64,000 bases of DNA from Mercenaria mercenaria (lineage: Eukaryota > Mollusca > Bivalvia > Venerida > Veneridae): the NCBI RefSeq assembly GCF_021730395.1, contig NW_026463109.1, positions 1 through 64,000 of the forward strand, read 5' to 3'. Position 1 is the first letter of the stretch. The number at the start of each line of letters is the position of its first letter. This document shows, piece by piece, positions 24,401 through 31,710 of this stretch. Position numbers and translations under genes: made by a program. A model generated the notes under the pieces. The model was not told the DNA's origin, did not search any database, and saw only the letters and a program-made list of their open reading frames with translations.

Positions 24401-27400
24401 CATGTTAACATAAAAAAAGAGAGATTTTATAAAAATGTTTGCATTGAGTATTGTTTTTTATATTAACTAGGATACTCTGACATCAGTTTAACAATCCACA
24501 TGCAAATTAAGTCAAAATTGTTTTTATATCATTATTTCGGTGTCCTAAATGTCTGATTGACAATCAGAAAAGATTTTTTTCCACCCTCAGAGTTCTTAAG
24601 AAATATGTATCATATCAATGGTATTGTCTTATATTTAAAAAGAAATCTGGGTAAAACCTTGTTACTGAAAAAGGTGCATCAAACAATATATTCAGTCTCA
24701 CAAACATGCTTAATTAATTAGATCCCTTTACTTAACAAGAGGGCCATGATGGCCCTATATCGCTCACCTGAGTTTAGTTGCTTGCTTGATCAAATTTCTT
24801 TGCTAAAGCTTCAAACACAAAAAATAGGCGAGTAGGTCACAGTAAAGATAATTCAAGATAACTACTGAAATCTGTACGAAAAATTATACAGGTGATCCAG
24901 ATCTCTTTGCTTTAGCTTCAAAAAGAAAAGGAAGTAGGTCAGTAGGTCAGGGTTAAGAATATTAAAGATGAGTATTGAAATCTGTATCAAAAACTATACA
25001 CATGGTCCAAATTCTACGCTGTAACTTCAAAAACAAGAAAGTAGGTCAGTAGGTCACAATTAAGACTTTTCAAGATGAGTATTGAAATTTGTATCAAAAA
25101 TTATACATGTGGTCCAAATAACTTTGCTGTAATTTCAAAAACAAGAAAGTAGGTCAGTCGGTCAAAATTAAGACTATTCAAGATGAGTATTGAAATTTTT
25201 ATCAAACATTTTACAAGTGGTCAAAATCTCTTAGCTATGTAAAACAAGAAACCACCCATGCGTGGCCTATATTGACCCCACGGTCATGATTTGAACAATC
25301 TTGTAACAAAACCACTTGAGCATACCACATACTACATATCTAAGCTCTGGGCCTTATGGTTTAAGACAAGAATTTTTTTAAAGGCTTTTCCCTGTACAAG
25401 TCTATTTAAGCCATGTGCCCCCAGGGCGGGCCATTTTTAACCCCCGGGGAATAATCTTAACAGTCTTGGTAAAGGACTACTATACGATGCATCAACCAAA
25501 TATTAAAGCCCTAGGTTATGTGGTTTTGACATGAAGATTTTCAAAGTTTTCCCCAAAGAAGTCTATATAAACCATGTGACCCACAGGGCGGGGCCATATT
25601 TGACCCCAGGGACATAATTTGAACAATCTTGGTAATGGACTACTATAGAATGCTACATATTAAATATCAAAGCCCTAAGCCATGAGGTTTTGTACAAGAA
25701 GATTTTCAAACTTCCCTATGTAAGTGTATATAAACAATGGGTGGGGCCATATTTGACCCCAGGGGGATAATTTGAACAAACTTGATAGAGGACCATTAGA
25801 TGATACTACATACGAAATATCACAGCCCTAGGCCCTGTAGTTTTGGACAAGACGATTTTCAAAGTTTTGCCTATATAAGTCTATGTAAACTATGTCAGCC
25901 CCTGGGCGGGGCCATATTTGACCCTAGGGGGATAATTTGAACAATCTAGGTAGAGGACTACTATATGATGCTACATACCAAATATCAAAGCCCTAGGCCC
26001 TGTGGTTTTGGAATAGAAGATTTTTAAAGGTTTTCCTTTCGGTTGCCATGGCAACCAGAGTTCTGTACGGAATTCAATTCTTTGAATAATGTTTAAAGAA
26101 GACCATCCAAGGAACATCTCTGTGAAGTTTCATCAAAAGTGGGCTGGTGATTTAGGAGAAGTTGTTTAAAAGAATGTGCGGACGGACGGACGGACGCCGG
26201 ACGGTGAGCGATCACAATAGCTCACCCTGAGCCTATGGCTCAGGTGAGCTAATAAAAACGCCAATTGAAACTAAGTACATACGTGTTTCTCTTGAACTCT
26301 CTGGGCCACTCATGTGAGTTGACAAAGAGGGCCCTACAGAACTTGGCTTTGAAGATAAATTCGAACTGTTTGCTTCATTTGTACTCGTCGCTTGCGCTTC
26401 TGTTGTTCTTTGCGTTTCAATACTGTTCCGATCCCTGTGTTCTGATGTTATTCCATTCATAACGGTAGGTTCATGTCGAGAAAGAGACGACTGTGTTATT
26501 TGCTCTTCTTGTTGACGGTGTTCTCCATTTTGTACTGTATTCGAGGCATTGTCAGATTCTTCTATCTCAAATATCTTTTCCACTAAATGTGCAGCTGTTA
26601 AGTCATTCTGTCCTGAAATTAGATTTAAGAAAGGGAAGATGTTGTTAGTCGTAATTTTAACGACATTTAAACTGACTATATAAAAAAGCAAGAACAACTT
26701 GTAAAACACATATGCTCCCACATTATGGCATGCCCTTTGTGGTTTGACTACAATAATTAAAGTAACTGATAGGAAACGGTTTTCAATTTCGAGGTAAGTC
26801 TGACCTTGACCTTTTTATACTTACCCTTAAAACTATAGGGGTCATCTACTCATCTTACGAAGTCTGACTACTTTAAGTTTAAGGTTTCTCCAGTTATTGA
26901 GTGGACTTGGTGGCGTTTCCAGTCTTAACTTACTTTACCTTTGAATTCTGGATAGAGATAATCTACTGACCGCACGCAATCATCCTATGCAGTTTGACGA
27001 CGGTAGGTCTACGATTTCTCCAGTTATTCGGCTGGAACTGTTTTCAGTCTGAATGTCAAAGAAACAACTCGTCGCAGGGGGCATACAACTGCGCTTATAA
27101 TACTAGTAATATACAAGCAGATCCGCATATACATGTGCGTAAGCGTACACTTTCGAATGTAAGGAATGCTTTAACGGTCCTAAAGATAATAAATACACTG
27201 AGAATGCTGATTACTTACCATTTACTTCTACTATCGCTTTAATAGCCCTTCGTATAATATTTGGATGGTATCCAATTTCTAGAACACTTTGAGCAGCGTC
27301 GGTGTGCATTAGGTTTTCTACATCTTCCCCGCCGCGAGTCTCTCCGTTTGACGCTACAAAACCAAAATAAAAACTAAAATTAATGAAGGCCAAATATATT

Positions 27401-30400
27401 ACAAGTTATAGTAATTTAAAATACTGTATATTTTTGGACCGTGTAATATATCACAAAACGTTTTAATTGAAGTTTGAAGTGGTTACTGGTTACAACAGTT
27501 GGGCAATTAGATATTAAATAAAATGTATTTTCACAGAAGTACATACCTGCAGTAGCATTACTCTAGCTCTCTCCGCTCTCGTTTTGCTATAACAGATAAT
27601 GATAGGTGTTTTATCGATATAGATTTTGCATCTGATCAAAGTAATACTTGACGGAATAATTCTAAGAATAAACAAGTTGGATTATTTATGGTATATTAAA
27701 TTACAGTGGTTGCACTTTTATGATAGAATAATTTTACTGTTTTTTGATAAGTATTGTATATAAACATAAAACATCACTTTCAATTGTTTGACCTTTTCAT
27801 GATTATGAAACTTGCGGCTAGTGTTTATAAACAAGATCAAATTATTGAGTTTTAACAATGATGTAAATATCTGAATAATGAATAAAACTAATTCAGCTTA
27901 TTGTTTAAATAAACTATATCTTCTCCCGTTGTAGATTGTAATTCAAACTTAAAGTGGCTATGTGCGCATCTTACAGCACATAGTGTGTTTTGGTGAATGT
28001 TTTATTAAAGCAATTTTCGGTTGTTGTGCATTTAAATGTGTTAGATTAACGATAATGCCGCATAAGTATTTGAAGTTGATTCTTTAGAATAATGAAATCG
28101 GACCAATAAAATAATAGTTATTTTCTTCAATCTTCTATGCAGTGATCTCCCTTACCTATGGGATGAGATTTAAGCAACTCCTACATGCAGTTTTACTTAT
28201 TTAAAAAAGACTGGCCCAGTCAAAATAAGAAGTCATAATTAGAAAATTATTATTTCGTACTGGTAATAGGAAGAGTTTGGTATATTGGGTTAAAAGTTAT
28301 AATTCTCTCCACCATTTTTAAATATACATCTATTTCAGCTGGGTTTCTACTTGCAAAATGCGCATAATTCCAATTTAAAACAACTTACGTTTTGCGAATA
28401 TTGTACTGCCATCTGCACAAGATTAACAAATTCTTGACCTCTCATTTGCCTTACAAAGGAGCAATCCTTTGACCATCTCGAGTGCTCAATCCAAGGATCA
28501 TCTTCCTCAGACCAGTGCCGAAGACCTGCATAAGAAAATATTCAACATCAAAATAAAAAAAAAAACGACAGAAATATTAGCAGCATATTACTATCTTTAA
28601 AAAATACCGTTTAATGTTTTAGTATATAGTAGGTAATTCACAAAATATTTTAGGTGCCATTAAGAAATTAAATAATTGCCAATATATTAACTTACCAACA
28701 CCACACTGAAAGCATCTCACACAGTCTCCAAAAACCAGCGTAGAAAAATCCAGAGTCAGCTAAACTGTCAGGTGGAATAACAATATCACCGCAGTCGTTA
28801 AAGCTTGTGACACGCACAGTTTTGCTAGCGTATTTGGGATATTTTGCCAAAGTACCTGTAGTTGTCCCTGAAATGGCATATTTTAATGGATACAATTTCG
28901 GTACCTATTCTGGACTGAATCTTCTACTGATTTAATGCAAAAGTTTATTTAAAGTTTCGGTACAATGTGCAGTTACTTTGAAAATGAGTTCGCTACTTGC
29001 TAGAACTTGTTATTCCAAAGGATGTTTTCAAATATTTTGTTTATTAAATGTGTTACTTGACAATAAATATGTTTGTTTTCCAACTGAAGTTATATTATGA
29101 CAAGATAATAAAACACACACCTTCACACACTCTGCCATTTGGTGATGTCATATCGAAACCAACTTTAGAAACCTCAGAGTCACGATCCCCGACTGTTACA
29201 TGTTCTTGTGGCCGAGAACCTGGCGTGTCTACATGAACAAAATTGCCATGAGCCCTAGCTTGAGCACTACCCAAATGCGTCTGATCAAAAGAACGATTAA
29301 TTCGTTGATCTGAACTGAAAGCACCTTTTCGTAATACATTTTGAGGAACGTTGTTCACAGCCATGTTTCTAGTATCTTTATGACGTCCCGTATGTTGTAA
29401 TGATGTGTTAGTGGTAGGATTTGTTTCAGGTCGGGTTGTTGGCTGAATATTTTCAGGTAATATATTGGTATGAGCAGGGGTTCTTGGGATGGTTGAAGCC
29501 TGCACAGGAGATTTGATAGGAATGTTAACCTCAGAATTACGGAGAAGAAACAAAGAGCTATAAAAATAATTAGATTGGCAACTTGAAAGGCATATAGAGC
29601 AAATCTCGCCAACCTCCCGTGACAAAAAAAAACGAGATCTCGTTTACCGGAAGTGGCGCTTTCTCCACGCGCCATTTTGTATGCGAAAGCAATTATTCAT
29701 CGGTAATATGACCACGCTTCTTTCGATGGCAAAATAAAACGTGTACTTCGTGTCTAAAGACCATTTCACATTAAACTAATTTTGTTTTAGAAGCTAACAT
29801 GTATTTTAAATGTGGTTTTAAAGGTACAAATTGTAAATCCATGCTCGCCGATGTTTGTTTTTAGTAAGATAACGCCAAATCACGCTCTGACACGAGCTCA
29901 CGCGAAATTACAGCCAGTTGCCATTCTGTGTATTTTATACTTCTTTGGAAGAAATTTGCAGTTAGGATTCATTTCACGGTGGACATCCATAGGTATGTCA
30001 GATTCACGCCAATTGCTTCGCCTCCGCGCACAACAGTAACATACAACTTCGTCGCCACTATTAGCATAAAAAAATCCAGCTTGTGCTAGTCTTATAATAT
30101 ACGGTTTGTTTTCCTTCGGAAAGGACCTTAAAGTACAAAATCTAAGCATTTCATATTGCATCTTGATTTGTGGCGGAACACTTGTCCGTCAGCTATTTTA
30201 TCAATAATGTTTATTCATTAAAGGCTCAAATCGTTGAAGTTCTTCATCTTCAACATTGGGATTAGGTAGGGCATTATTACCATCACTAGACATACGATTT
30301 ACTTCACCAGCAGGTGCTTGACAGACGGTTTTATTTTGTTGCGAGTCATTAACGTGGTCAGTCGAATTTATACTGCTGTTGTGAGATGAGTGTTTTGAAA

Positions 30401-31019
30401 CTGTCTGCGCTGTATAGGATTGTAAATGACCATCAACACTGATTTTATTATTTAAAAGTTCTGCACGTGCTGTATCGTTTGGGATACAATAAGCTCCTTG
30501 CATATGATCATTAATATCTGGTGATGAAGCAAACTCTGTTGAAAGACCCCTAGCATTCTCCCCACCATCGCATTCATTGTTAGCTGCTTCCGAATTAGTT
30601 TTTTTCAATACCGGAGCCACAGTATATTTAATAGGTCCACAAATATTAGGATGTACCAGTTCAGTCAACTGCCTTAATTCAGCCTTAATGAAATTAATAC
30701 TTTCATCTTCTTTAAACTCGTGTGTTTTAAAAAGAGAATTTCCCCTGTCACGATAATGTTCATTTTTTAAATCAACGGTACAAGAAGTCCTTGATCGTTG
30801 ATTTTTCAGAGATATGTTTGTGATGTTAGTTCTTTGTCTTAAATTTTCAGATTGTGGAAACAGTCTAAAAATGTCTTTTAACACAGACAGATGGTCCAGT
30901 GTAAAAATATACCGATTTCTGTCTTTCCCGCAGTTCGTTGAATTCTGATCAATAATAATGTCTGACTCGACAGCGCATCTCTTCGTTATTAATTTCTTTT
31001 CAATGGACCTAAATGCCAT
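15182..31019 (-). CDS. IAP gene: BIR-BIR-UBA-RING (reconstructed, possibly decaying)
   Basis: Exons read on the minus strand are 30201-31019 (N-terminal), 29941-30161 (BIR1), 29121-29557 (linker), 28696-28867 and 28389-28525 (BIR2), 27547-27586 (small), 27219-27353 and 26283-26612 (UBA plus Ser-rich linker) and 15182-15402 (RING). All introns are GT-AG, and phases match from BIR1 to RING apart from one extra base in BIR2. The domain order is that of cIAP/BIRC-type proteins: BIRs bind caspases or adaptors, UBA binds ubiquitin chains, and RING is the E3 module. Three features argue against an intact protein: one extra T in BIR2, TAG in the small exon, and frame breaks between the N-terminal exon and BIR1. 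These may be decay or assembly errors. The 10.9-kb last intron contains an oppositely oriented transposon gene. Confidence 0.75.
15403..15786. other. Start of the long IAP intron, with a hairpin
   Basis: No coding motif. A 12-bp inverted repeat, GAAGGTGATTTT and its complement, lies at 15501-15536 with a short loop. Confidence 0.5.
15787..16134 (+). CDS. Unrecognised 115-codon ORF
   Basis: An open frame in the IAP intron whose translation has a mixed, globular-looking composition (Trp, Lys, Tyr and Asp throughout, e.g. WEKWSNKFLHKS). I recognise no family. It sits about 250 bp upstream of the duplicated first-exon block of the transposon-like gene and on the same strand. It could be chance, a decayed exon or part of that element. 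Confidence 0.2.
   Translation: MPLFHIFLLYGGFECITVYITKAQYHIDDMVGRIKSYMYWVSYYQSSVIGKAVWEKWSNKFLHKSIYYKNEDKYKCDNILKVLNKIPRRYLKKDVFNLQSTVHNVMSRTSCHTPQ
16718..16775 (+). promoter_or_regulatory. Candidate alternative first exon A1
   Basis: 58 nt between attattacag and gtagct. It starts TTGCTGCACAAGAATTC and ends AAGTAATGAG. Spliced to 17922, the last five bases give ATG AGT, the start of the coding frame. Confidence 0.55.
16999..17067 (+). promoter_or_regulatory. Candidate alternative first exon B1
   Basis: 69 nt between ttattacag and gtaaat, starting TTGCTGCAGAAGAATTC and ending GGTCATGAG. It has the same ATG-AG end and the same splice phase as A1. Confidence 0.55.
17397..17454 (+). promoter_or_regulatory. 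Candidate alternative first exon A2
   Basis: 58 nt between gtattacag and gtagtt. Near-identical to A1 and ends AAGTCATGAG. Confidence 0.55.
17667..17736 (+). promoter_or_regulatory. Candidate alternative first exon B2, nearest to the coding exons
   Basis: 70 nt between attattacag and gtaatt, ending GATCATGAG. It is closest to exon 17922, and its ATG at 17732 is the start I used for the gene. Confidence 0.6.
17732..18733 (+). CDS. Academ-like transposon protein, N-terminal Cys/His region (two junctions)
   Basis: The start ATGAG at 17732-17736 joins exon 17922-18031 and then exon 18429 onward. The phases fit exactly: the ATG-AG is completed by T, and the next junction is phase 1. The product begins MSTSDENTCVLCG and goes on through SVLGDRGCQSII to VVSPGQQVHKECRRIYC and KCFFCGT. 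The three clusters (CVLC, H-x3-C-x4-YC, CFFC) look like zinc ligands of a DNA-binding region. The frame closes with TAG at 18733, just where a second frame (18721 on) continues the family-like sequence, so one base is out of register near the GGG at 18723-18725. The family call is inferred from the whole gene. Confidence 0.6.
18721..20487 (+). CDS. Academ-like transposon protein, central region (588 codons)
   Basis: Continues from the N-terminal part in a shifted frame (GDIVLGRLECVCDLPAAEAR). A Cys/His pair follows (RYHQSCCSNF). Further on are LGLGVQLHHQFGSR, TLNSLGFCSSY and NIDHNTATIDGHNTFHGMG, blocks I associate with a large family of uncharacterised proteins in molluscs and cnidarians. The Asp/His-rich core (DNIDHN, TIDGHNTFHG) is a candidate catalytic or metal-binding site, which is inference. 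The frame ends at 20487, and the next segment continues in another frame from about 20455 (DEAYSPEQRKL). Confidence 0.65.
   Translation: MGDIVLGRLECVCDLPAAEARYHQSCCSNFRSGYKIPKCFQSPVTDDGAAYETDQCSKTKKGRPACVCADNAFKTVLEEFEETEIGFTTISDLVQKMASICGEDNSYSTTYMKRRMLEHYGNSIIITELNGKSNVVTFRSRAHAILHNYYHRQNKNDSESEKLAIIKTAGKLILNDIKDMEENTEIYPSANDMSTEGNRKYVPPSLVTLLQQLIDQKDPERIITAISQAIVQAAIPRSIICPLQLGLGVQLHHQFGSRILIETLNSLGFCSSYQEVQKYEKCAAYTQGNAVDRNNVEQYVQFVADNIDHNTATIDGHNTFHGMGIIATFTPKDNKRRVVPRIQVTNEELVKIGKINIKYYKQNDNVLENVIFEKLLDIDCEDPIPGNFEFIVKITRPLRPMTPSWSGIMQTVQKGEHPGESKVQFLPMIDMNPSDMSCIYSTLTYVAQQARLMNIDPVITFDQPLYWKAMTIITNEPDSSELKRAVIRLGAFHMEMSFLGCIGKIMENSGLSELLSTVYAPNTVCHMLSGKAVQRAIRGHFLASDALDQLIMEKTFPELMETQYTDENNNNAEKGEAMMKPTHLNREN
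20455..21833 (+). CDS. Academ-like transposon protein, third segment
   Basis: The frame is open from about 20455, although the first ATG is at 20568. It holds a helical Lys/Glu-rich stretch, then SYMYRQQMNCLHITHPEVC, HVVRRSNRMWGGLSTDLVIE and RGLSELQRTQWILSMPAC, and ends near HIVFDGYENGPSTKDTTHERR. The last part precedes the nuclease motifs of the next segment and reads like the start of the same fold (VFDGY). It closes at 21833, with the following frame overlapping by four bases at an A-rich run, so a third single-base shift is likely there. Confidence 0.65.
21830..22735 (+). CDS. Academ-like transposon protein, FEN1/XPG-like nuclease and CXC tail
   Basis: The first 130 residues contain ADDADLLIV and VVIGDDTDLLVLLCHH, acid clusters as in PIN/FEN1-type nucleases. 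AFCGCDTTSRIYGIGKG then resembles the helix-two-turn-helix of XPG/FEN1 enzymes (GCDxxxxxxGIGxxxA). The C-terminus is a compact Cys-rich motif (CNCKQNC, CTCRKHGLPC, CGEC) like one half of a CXC/tesmin DNA-binding domain. An XPG-type nuclease is the hallmark reported for Academ DNA transposons, hence the tentative call. A host gene derived from such an element is the alternative. No terminal inverted repeats were found by eye. Confidence 0.65.
   Translation: MTNKENKQNFIKMLGEKLLHTNCNVHYAADDADLLIVKTTVELSDEKPTVVIGDDTDLLVLLCHHAEEGREKIFFKSDSGSKKKKIWDISKTKNVLTEGICSVLPVVHAFCGCDTTSRIYGIGKGIALKKAMVDTDFHANAKIFLKESTHEEVERAGEQMMCTLFNGKKIEGLDRLRYRKFFQRVSTGTTVVQVQSLPPTSRSAKYHSYRVYLQVQTWLERILQPREWGWYEKDGRLTPLKCDLPAAPERLLKIIRCNCKQNCDSRRCTCRKHGLPCSTACGECNGIGCSNVQSVEDELEN
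22736..24734. repeat. 3' flank with a diverged tandem duplication
   Basis: No gene. 'gtgggtggggtacag' occurs at 23460 and again at 24030. The sequences before each also align ('aagatctcacaattt' near 23127 with 'aagatctcataattc' near 23893). This indicates an old duplication with a period of several hundred bases. The rest is AT-rich. Confidence 0.5.
24735..26252 (+). mobile_element. Hairpin-ended non-autonomous element with two tandem sub-arrays
   Basis: The left end is ACAAGAGGGCCATGATGGCCCT, a near-perfect hairpin, then ATCGCTCACCTG. The right end has GACGGACGGACG, GTGAGCGATCAC, then a hairpin (agctcaccctgagcc tat ggctcaggtgagct) ending CTAA. Inside are about four units of about 110 bp with 'aagtaggtcagtaggtca' (24780-25235), and then about five units of about 170 bp with 'gggcggggccatatttgac' and 'aaagccctaggccctgtgg' (25240-26040). 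A 3' hairpin followed by CTRR is a Helitron-like feature, but I cannot confirm the class. It lies in the IAP intron. Confidence 0.65.
26042..26055. promoter_or_regulatory. Perfect RFX X-box palindrome inside a repeat
   Basis: GTTGCCATGGCAAC matches the RFX X-box consensus GTHNYYATRRNAAC and is a perfect palindrome. It lies at the junction between the 170-bp array and the tail of the repeat element, and it recurs in the same place at 35141. Function is untested. Confidence 0.5.
26283..26612 (-). CDS. IAP exon: second half of UBA plus Ser/Thr/Glu linker
   Basis: The acceptor is taatttcag and the donor is gtatgt. The exon starts in phase 1 and completes a Gly, then reads QNDLTAAHLVEKIFEIEESD, the third-helix part of the UBA. 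About 80 Ser/Thr/Glu/Asn-rich residues without structure follow. It ends in phase 1, exactly what the RING exon at 15402 needs. Confidence 0.75.
26613..27218. other. IAP intron with a repeat fragment
   Basis: No coding motif. The block 'ttctccagttattgag' recurs as 'ttctccagttattcgg' about 120 bp away (26887 and 27014), with 'tctgacta' and 'tttgacga' context, so a degraded tandem repeat is present. Confidence 0.45.
27219..27353 (-). CDS. IAP exon: first half of UBA
   Basis: The acceptor is ggttttgtag and the donor is gtaagt. It encodes SNGETRGGEDVENLMHTDAA and then SVLEIGYHPNIIRRAIKAIV, the first two helices of a UBA with an EIGY turn in place of the usual MGF/Y. With the next exon the domain is complete. 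Confidence 0.75.
27547..27586 (-). CDS. IAP small exon (40 nt) with in-frame TAG
   Basis: Its flanks are ttatag and gtatgt. 40 nt is exactly the length needed to take phase 0 (end of BIR2) to phase 1 (start of UBA). Read in that phase it gives QNESGES, then TAG (27563-27565), then SNATA. Use of an alternative acceptor, the TAG itself, would leave 16 nt in the same phase and avoid the stop, but that acceptor has no pyrimidine tract. Confidence 0.5.
28389..28525 (-). CDS. IAP exon: second half of BIR2
   Basis: The acceptor is ttatgcag and the donor is gtaagt. It encodes LRHWSEEDDPWIEHSRW and then SKDCSFV, the canonical BIR C-terminal half with the zinc-binding His and the last Cys (H-x6-C). 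A helix follows (EFVNLVQMAVQYSQN). Phase 1 in, phase 0 out. Confidence 0.85.
28696..28867 (-). CDS. IAP exon: first half of BIR2, one extra T
   Basis: The acceptor is ccatttcag and the donor is gtaagt. It encodes LAKYPKYASKTVRVTSFND, then PPDSLADSGFFYAG, the BIR N-terminal half. After FFYAG the family sequence FGDCVRCFQCGVG is present but one base out of frame, at a run of five T in GGTTTTTGG. Removing one T makes the exon length fit both flanking phases, so the break is a single inserted base or a homopolymer error. Confidence 0.8.
29121..29557 (-). CDS. IAP exon: linker between BIR1 and BIR2
   Basis: The acceptor is tatttttatag and the donor is gtgtgt. It joins BIR1 (phase 2) with one base and leaves phase 1 for BIR2. 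The roughly 145 residues are Pro/Thr/Asn/Arg-rich and disordered (PRTPAHTNILPEN, THLGSAQARAHGNFVHVD) with no domain. Confidence 0.65.
29558..29940. other. IAP intron sharing sequence with 61 kb
   Basis: The segments 'agagcaaatctcgccaac' (29603) and 'cagttgccattctgtgta' (29918) recur in the same order and orientation at 61039 and 61409. A palindrome AACGAGATCTCGTT lies near 29628-29641. Confidence 0.5.
29941..30161 (-). CDS. IAP exon: BIR1
   Basis: From ATG at 30161 it reads LRFCTLRSFPKENKPYIIRL, AQAGFFYANSGDEVVCYCC, then NWRESDIPMDVHREMNPNC. The zinc ligands are C-x2-C-x16-H-x6-C, exactly BIR spacing. The donor gtataaaat after CKFLPK leaves two bases, matching the linker exon. Stops lie in frame upstream of the ATG, while another frame stays open back into the N-terminal exon, so the true start is unsettled. 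Confidence 0.8.
30201..31019 (-). CDS. IAP N-terminal exon, disordered region
   Basis: An open frame of about 270 codons from the ATG at 31019 (MAFRSIEKKLITKRC). It has a short helical part (RYIFTLDHLSVLKDIFRLF) and then a long Ser/Asn/Asp-rich stretch ending VEDEELQRFEPLMNKHY. It lies 40 bp upstream of BIR1 on the same strand, with no plausible intron between them. An alternative frame bridges the gap, so a small frame break between 30160 and 30205 is likely. I recognise no domain. It is assigned to the IAP gene by position. Confidence 0.5.
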   Translation of the reverse strand: MAFRSIEKKLITKRCAVESDIIIDQNSTNCGKDRNRYIFTLDHLSVLKDIFRLFPQSENLRQRTNITNISLKNQRSRTSCTVDLKNEHYRDRGNSLFKTHEFKEDESINFIKAELRQLTELVHPNICGPIKYTVAPVLKKTNSEAANNECDGGENARGLSTEFASSPDINDHMQGAYCIPNDTARAELLNNKISVDGHLQSYTAQTVSKHSSHNSSINSTDHVNDSQQNKTVCQAPAGEVNRMSSDGNNALPNPNVEDEELQRFEPLMNKHY

Positions 31020-31129
31020 TCTCATAAAACAAGCGATAAAACACCTTATGTGAAAAATTATGTTCTTATTTAACTTAAAATTGTGGTACAAGGTATTATA
31101 CAGAAGCTTGATATCGGATGTATCTACTA

Positions 31130-31710
31130 TTATACGTATTTATCTGTTGGTGACAAAATCATGTCAGTTAAGTCTGTACAGACTGATTCGGTCGAACGGA
31201 ATGAAATTGCGCAAGTATGAAAAAATATTTTCATTTCAGACGGGAAAGAAATTAGGGAACAGTTTCTGTAACTACTCAAACCTGGCATGTAACTCTTATG
31301 TCGAAGTTTCAAGTCGTGCACTAGAATATCTTTAGCGAAGCGGTCAATAACCATATTTTTTAAAAGAATGTCTTCACATTCAATCAATGTCGATGTAAAA
31401 CATGACATTACCCTGGTGCTCATAAACATTTGAACATTTGCCTTCGGAAGATTTTTTTGGAATAGGTAACGAATGCTAACATGCTTGTTAAACTGATTGC
31501 TCTCAAACGAAAAATGTGCCCATATTAAGATTCTCATGCCCAATTGCGAAAAAGATGTGTGAAGGAAGTACACACAACTGAAAACCGCATTATTTGCAGT
31601 TTTGATTTTATCTAATCTATATTCACAGTCCAGTGTAGCCAAACCGAGTGATGAACCAAGCAATTTTCCTCCATTTCCCTTTCTAAGTGAATTCATCGCC
31701 ACATTTCTCT
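31130..31710 (-). CDS. Possible upstream exon, unknown
   Basis: An acceptor-like cttatttttacag stands at the upstream end, followed by about 190 open codons starting near MNSLRKGNGG. The composition is globular (LDCEYRLDKIKTANNAVFS, VSIRYLFQKNLPKANVQMF). No family recognised. It lies on the same strand, about 110 bp from the IAP N-terminal exon and in a different frame. It may be an upstream IAP exon, a separate gene fragment or a relic. Confidence 0.35.

Noticed and set aside
24780-26040. CRISPR-like regular spacing
   Set aside because: Repeats are contiguous diverged tandem units with no unique spacers, in a eukaryotic context.
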